This document shows, piece by piece, positions 8,086 to 10,341 of a stretch of 10,341 nucleotides of DNA. Under the pieces are notes generated by a model. The model had not been told where the DNA came from. It searched no databases and saw nothing but the letters and a program-made list of their open reading frames with translations. Source of the stretch: Actinomycetota bacterium (GTDB taxonomy: Bacteria; Actinomycetota; Coriobacteriia; Anaerosomatales; JAHIQC01); assembly GCA_018902765.1 (NCBI GenBank), contig JAHIQC010000211.1, forward strand, positions 1 to 10,341. The letters are read 5' to 3'. Numbering within the stretch: the first letter of the stretch is position 1; the number at the start of each line of letters is the position of its first letter. The position numbers were made by a program, and so were the translations under genes.

Positions 8086-8117
8086 GCGCGCCTCCTTACC
8101 CAGTAGATGAGCGATCA

Positions 8118-8137
8118 GAGACGCCGCCGGGCGCCTC
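8118..8137 (-). other. Strong 8-bp hairpin between the riboswitch-like RNA and the terminator
   Basis: GAGGCGCC (8137-8130) pairs with GGCGTCTC (8125-8118), one G-U included, around the loop CGGC. The 3' arm contains CGTCTC, which can also pair with GGAGACG (8157-8151), the 3' strand of the riboswitch-like P1 helix. It therefore has the makings of a competing structure that reads P1 formation. Confidence 0.5.
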
Positions 8138-8144
8138 AACACTG

Positions 8145-8250
8145 AACGCTCGTCTCCTTTCCACCGGGAGGCATCGTCGTTTCCTTCGATACCCTGATCG
8201 GCTACACCGCCATAGCTCACGCGTTAGGTCGATGCAGCTCGGAGACCGTT
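8145..8250 (-). ncRNA. Moco (molybdenum/tungsten cofactor) riboswitch-like element
   Basis: P1: GTCTCC (8246-8241) pairs with GGAGAC (8157-8152), extended by AACG (8250-8247) with CGTT (8148-8145) past a 3-base bulge. P2: GCATCG (8235-8230) pairs with CGATGC (8176-8171). An internal hairpin joins GCTAT (8216-8212) to GTAGC (8205-8201). The single-stranded signature CTCCGAGC on the 5' side, and GATGCCTCCC followed by GGAAAGGAG on the 3' side, match what I remember of the Moco RNA motif, known upstream of Moco synthesis genes, molybdate transport genes and Moco enzymes. Its location upstream of a Moco/W-cofactor enzyme and ahead of a terminator agrees. Presence of the internal hairpin favours Moco over the 'Tuco' variant. 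The family assignment is from memory, not a covariance search. Confidence 0.65.
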
Positions 8251-8285
8251 CCTATATGTCGTCGCATGTACCCGTCCCGCAGGCC

Positions 8286-8303
8286 TTGTAACTTTCGTTA
8301 CAA
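8286..8303 (-). promoter_or_regulatory. Perfect palindrome TTGTAAC-GAAA-GTTACAA, candidate operator
   Basis: The two 7-base arms are perfect inverted repeats around GAAA. Read as TGTAA-N6-TTACA it has the 5-6-5 geometry of CRP/FNR-family regulators, which commonly control anaerobic respiration operons. It sits just downstream of the predicted -10 (8321-8316), where a bound protein would repress that promoter. As RNA it would be a GAAA tetraloop hairpin at the 5' end of the transcript. The regulator is not in this window. Confidence 0.5.
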
Positions 8304-8315
8304 TACGACGTCTCG

Positions 8316-8344
8316 ACGTTACTCCTGAGCACGATAAACGTCAA
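8316..8344 (-). promoter_or_regulatory. Sigma-70-type promoter for the fdhA operon
   Basis: TTGACG (8344-8339) and TAACGT (8321-8316) are separated by exactly 17 bases. TTGACn with TAnnnT is a standard housekeeping-sigma pattern in GC-rich bacteria. Transcription would start near 8309, about 420 bases before the fdhA ATG, which puts the riboswitch-like RNA and terminator inside the leader. An ACGTC-GA-GACGT inverted repeat (8319-8308) overlaps the start region. Confidence 0.55.
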
Positions 8345-8371
8345 CTACCGTTCGTCGCAATTGCTTGATAA

Positions 8372-9907
8372 CTATGAACTTGATCGGGCATTCTTCGCGT
8401 AGCGCTCTAGGAACGTCCGGACATCGAGGACCTCGATGTCCAAGGCGCCTGCGAACGACGCCATGCGAGTATCCTGCGTGCAGAGTCGACCGGCGCGCTT
8501 GGCCACGACCAACAGCACCGCCTCGTCATAGGTGATGCCCATGCGATCCACCAGATCGCGCGCATCTGAATCAGAGTGCTCGACACCTTCGATGAGCGCG
8601 CCCAGGTCGACTCCTTGGATAACCTTGCCCTCAAAGACCGACCAGCGCGCCTGCGGCGTCAGCCACTTCCAGCGCCTACGCTCCATACGAGGAACAAGTT
8701 CACGTCGCTCGAGCTCGACCACGAAGTCCTCGGTGACCGCAAAGCGCTTGCGACGCCACCACCAAAGAAGGAGCGGCAGCAGGAGGAGCGGTGCCGCACA
8801 CAAAGCGGCCCACTGGCTGCGGGTCTTGGGCATGCCGGGGACGACGATCTCATCTTCGGGCCAGGCCCAGACCTGGATCTGATGATTCTCGCGGTCGGAT
8901 ATGTAGATGTGCTCCTGGCGATCGAGCGCGACGTCGTTCGCATAGCGGAACTCCCCAGGACCGACGCCCTGAGCTCCGAAGGTGACTATGCGCTCCCCTT
9001 TGAGGGAGTAGACGTCCGTTGTGTGCGCAAGTGCATCCACGACGTACAGGCGTTCCTTTGAGTCTATGGCCAGCCCACGGGGGATTCCCGCGGTGCGGAT
9101 GAGGTAATCGAACGAGCCGTCGGGCTTGTACACCTGGATCCTGCGGTTGTTGCTGTCGCCCACGAAGAGCCGGCCGTCCTTGCTCACCACGATCCCGTTG
9201 GGGAAGTAGAACTCGCCGGGAAAGTCCGACATTTGATTGGCGCGTCCGGTCTTGCCGAAGCGACGCAGCTCGCGCCCGTCCGGCGTAAACACGATCACGC
9301 GATGATTGTTCGTCTGGCCCACATCGGTCGCATACAGGTTGCCTGCAGCATCCCACGTCATCGCGAGCGGACTCCACGTGTTTGCATCTGGCATACCCGG
9401 GACTATCTTGCGGATGAAGTCACCTTGGACGGTGAACACGAGGATGGCGCGCACCCGCCTGTCGGACACATACAAGTTGCCATCAGGGCCGATGGCCAGA
9501 TGGGCCGGAGCTTCAAGCTGATCGGATATGGTGAAGCGATAACGCCCTTCGGTCGAGTAGACTCTCACCACACCGACCTCGGTGTCGGTCGCAAAGACCA
9601 GATCGTCCTTGGTGACCGCCACGCCGACGGGGCGCGTCAGTGCGTCATTGCCCGGAGGGCCCGAAATCGAGTACAGATACTCCGGCGGTGCCACCTCTTG
9701 GACCGCAGTACTGCCGATCCTTGGAATGGGTAGGCGCCTGTTGTTGACGTAGTAGTACGTGGCCCACAGGACCAGCAGGAACAACAGCAGGAGCAAGACG
9801 AGCATGACGATCTTCTTGATCGTCGATGACCGCTTCTTGCGTGCAGGGGTGCTATGGAATTCTGTATCCTTCATCGGATCCGTCACGTCCGCATGCCTTC
9901 CTGTCAT
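8372..9907 (-). CDS. Membrane-anchored six-bladed NHL beta-propeller with C-terminal PIN-like tail
   Basis: This is a 511-residue protein. Lys/Arg-rich residues about 22-32 precede a Leu-rich membrane segment (about 33-54). Six NHL-type repeats follow to about residue 355, each with a pattern such as PxGIAVxxDGRLFVxDxxNxRIQVY; clear copies begin at LTRPVGVAV, LEAPAHLAI, FYFPNGIVV, IPRGLAID and FRYANDVAL. A second membrane segment (about 365-384, ending WWWRRKR) returns the chain across the membrane, leaving about 126 C-terminal residues in the cytoplasm by the positive-inside rule. In that tail, residues about 450-503 (YDEAVLLVVAKRAG, LCTQDTRMASFAG, IEVLDVRTFLERY) resemble the C-terminal half of a PIN domain, but the usual N-terminal catalytic Asp is not obvious. 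ATG 9907 overlaps the upstream TPR-gene stop (ATGA) and its ribosome site is weak, so coupling is likely. The propeller probably binds a ligand or protein outside; function unknown. Confidence 0.88.
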   Translation of the reverse strand: MTGRHADVTDPMKDTEFHSTPARKKRSSTIKKIVMLVLLLLLFLLVLWATYYYVNNRRLPIPRIGSTAVQEVAPPEYLYSISGPPGNDALTRPVGVAVTKDDLVFATDTEVGVVRVYSTEGRYRFTISDQLEAPAHLAIGPDGNLYVSDRRVRAILVFTVQGDFIRKIVPGMPDANTWSPLAMTWDAAGNLYATDVGQTNNHRVIVFTPDGRELRRFGKTGRANQMSDFPGEFYFPNGIVVSKDGRLFVGDSNNRRIQVYKPDGSFDYLIRTAGIPRGLAIDSKERLYVVDALAHTTDVYSLKGERIVTFGAQGVGPGEFRYANDVALDRQEHIYISDRENHQIQVWAWPEDEIVVPGMPKTRSQWAALCAAPLLLLPLLLWWWRRKRFAVTEDFVVELERRELVPRMERRRWKWLTPQARWSVFEGKVIQGVDLGALIEGVEHSDSDARDLVDRMGITYDEAVLLVVAKRAGRLCTQDTRMASFAGALDIEVLDVRTFLERYAKNARSSS

Positions 9908-10341
9908 TTGCTCGTTGCTTCAGAGAGACGTTTGACCGCAGCCAGTGCCTCGGGGTCTTCGGGGGCGAACTTCAGCAGAGTCTCCCATGCAGTTCGGCCG
10001 GCAGCGACGTTGCCGACCTTCTCCTGCAGTTGGGCGACCATCCGGATACCGTCGACGTTCTCCGGGTCGATTGCGACCGCTATGCGCGCCTCATCAAGGG
10101 CAGAGGTTGTCTCCTTCGATGCGAGCGCTGCGCGTGCCTCGCCTACGTGCTCAGTCGCGGTGCCGAGCTTCGCGAGCTCATCGGCGGGCTCGGCGCGATC
10201 AGCCGGAGCGTTATCGATCGACACACGAAGCCGCTCTGCCGCATCGGCCACCTGCCCGTTTTCTATCAGCAGCAACGCATACTCATAGTTGGCTTCAGGA
10301 AGAAGCGGGTCGAACTCCAAGGCGTTCCGCAGGTTCTCCTC
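9904..10341 (-). CDS. TPR-repeat protein (5' end beyond window)
   Basis: The frame is open from the window's right edge to TGA at 9906-9904; 145 residues are visible. The fragment is helical and contains TPR-like units: one around ALEFDPLLPEANYEYALLL, one around DEARIAVAIDPENVDG, and one ending in KFAPEDPEALAAVKRL. The A..A...P pattern at repeat ends is typical of TPR scaffolds. The sequence continues upstream without a start (EENLRNALEFDP), so the TTG within it is an internal Leu codon. The stop overlaps the NHL gene start by ATGA. The TPR and NHL proteins are probably made together as a scaffold/propeller pair; their link to the formate dehydrogenase operon is only adjacency. Confidence 0.82.
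   Translation of the reverse strand, partial: EENLRNALEFDPLLPEANYEYALLLIENGQVADAAERLRVSIDNAPADRAEPADELAKLGTATEHVGEARAALASKETTSALDEARIAVAIDPENVDGIRMVAQLQEKVGNVAAGRTAWETLLKFAPEDPEALAAVKRLSEATSK

Larger units (their letters stand above)
7892..8371 (-). other. 480-base untranslated control region upstream of fdhA
   Basis: This is the only long gene-free stretch. Reading the minus strand from the NHL-gene stop to the fdhA start it contains a promoter (8344-8316), a 7-4-7 palindrome (8303-8286), a Moco-riboswitch-like RNA (8250-8145), an 8-bp hairpin (8137-8118), an SD plus short GTG ORF (8097-7975) overlapping an intrinsic terminator (8076-8030), and a GC-rich hairpin (7971-7945). Each has its own entry. 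I see no terminator directly after the NHL gene, so some read-through from the upstream pair is possible. Confidence 0.8.

Noticed and set aside
7975..8220. 81-codon minus-strand ORF in the leader
   Set aside because: Its first half overlaps the riboswitch-like RNA and lacks a ribosome site. Only the part from GTG 8085 has a plausible SD and is listed at low confidence.
8251..8270. Second promoter with ACATATAG as -10 element
   Set aside because: AT-rich and near the riboswitch 5' end, but no -35 at proper spacing, and it fits TAnnnT less well than 8321-8316.

Overview
The window is GC-rich bacterial DNA in which every gene I can support lies on the minus strand, so transcription runs from the right edge (10341) to the left edge (1). 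The genes are tightly packed. The one sizeable untranslated stretch is a 480-base gap at 7892-8371. The content points to an anaerobe with extracytoplasmic respiratory chemistry: a selenocysteine formate dehydrogenase with a Tat signal, its four-cluster iron-sulfur partner, a six-heme c-type cytochrome, and a lipoprotein with a lipobox. A GC-rich anaerobic lineage such as deep-branching Coriobacteriia/Actinomycetota would fit. That is only inference; no rRNA or other taxonomic marker is present.

Right part (8372-10341): a TPR protein cut by the window edge overlaps by ATGA with a gene for a membrane-anchored six-bladed NHL propeller, which has a second membrane segment and a PIN-like C-terminal tail.

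Centre (7892-8371): a complex control region. In transcript order it holds a good sigma-70-type promoter, a perfect TTGTAAC-N4-GTTACAA palindrome, a structured RNA resembling the molybdenum-cofactor (Moco) riboswitch, a strong hairpin, a possible 36-residue leader ORF overlapping an intrinsic terminator, and a second GC-rich hairpin. The start codon of fdhA follows. This layout predicts premature-termination control of a Moco enzyme operon by a cofactor-sensing RNA.

Left part (1-7891): a five-gene operon with gaps of 15, 6 and 8 bases and then a 4-base overlap. The order is fdhA (an in-frame UGA read as selenocysteine, with a recognisable bacterial SECIS hairpin), fdhB (four [4Fe-4S] clusters plus a C-terminal anchor), a secreted hexaheme cytochrome c, a polytopic membrane protein of unknown function with about 14 segments, and a lipoprotein running off the left edge. 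No FdnI-type cytochrome b subunit is present. The likely electron route is formate to the Mo/W site, through FdhA and FdhB clusters, to the cytochrome and/or the novel membrane protein. A simple six-frame ORF call splits fdhA in two at the UGA and misses the lipoprotein; both are restored here.
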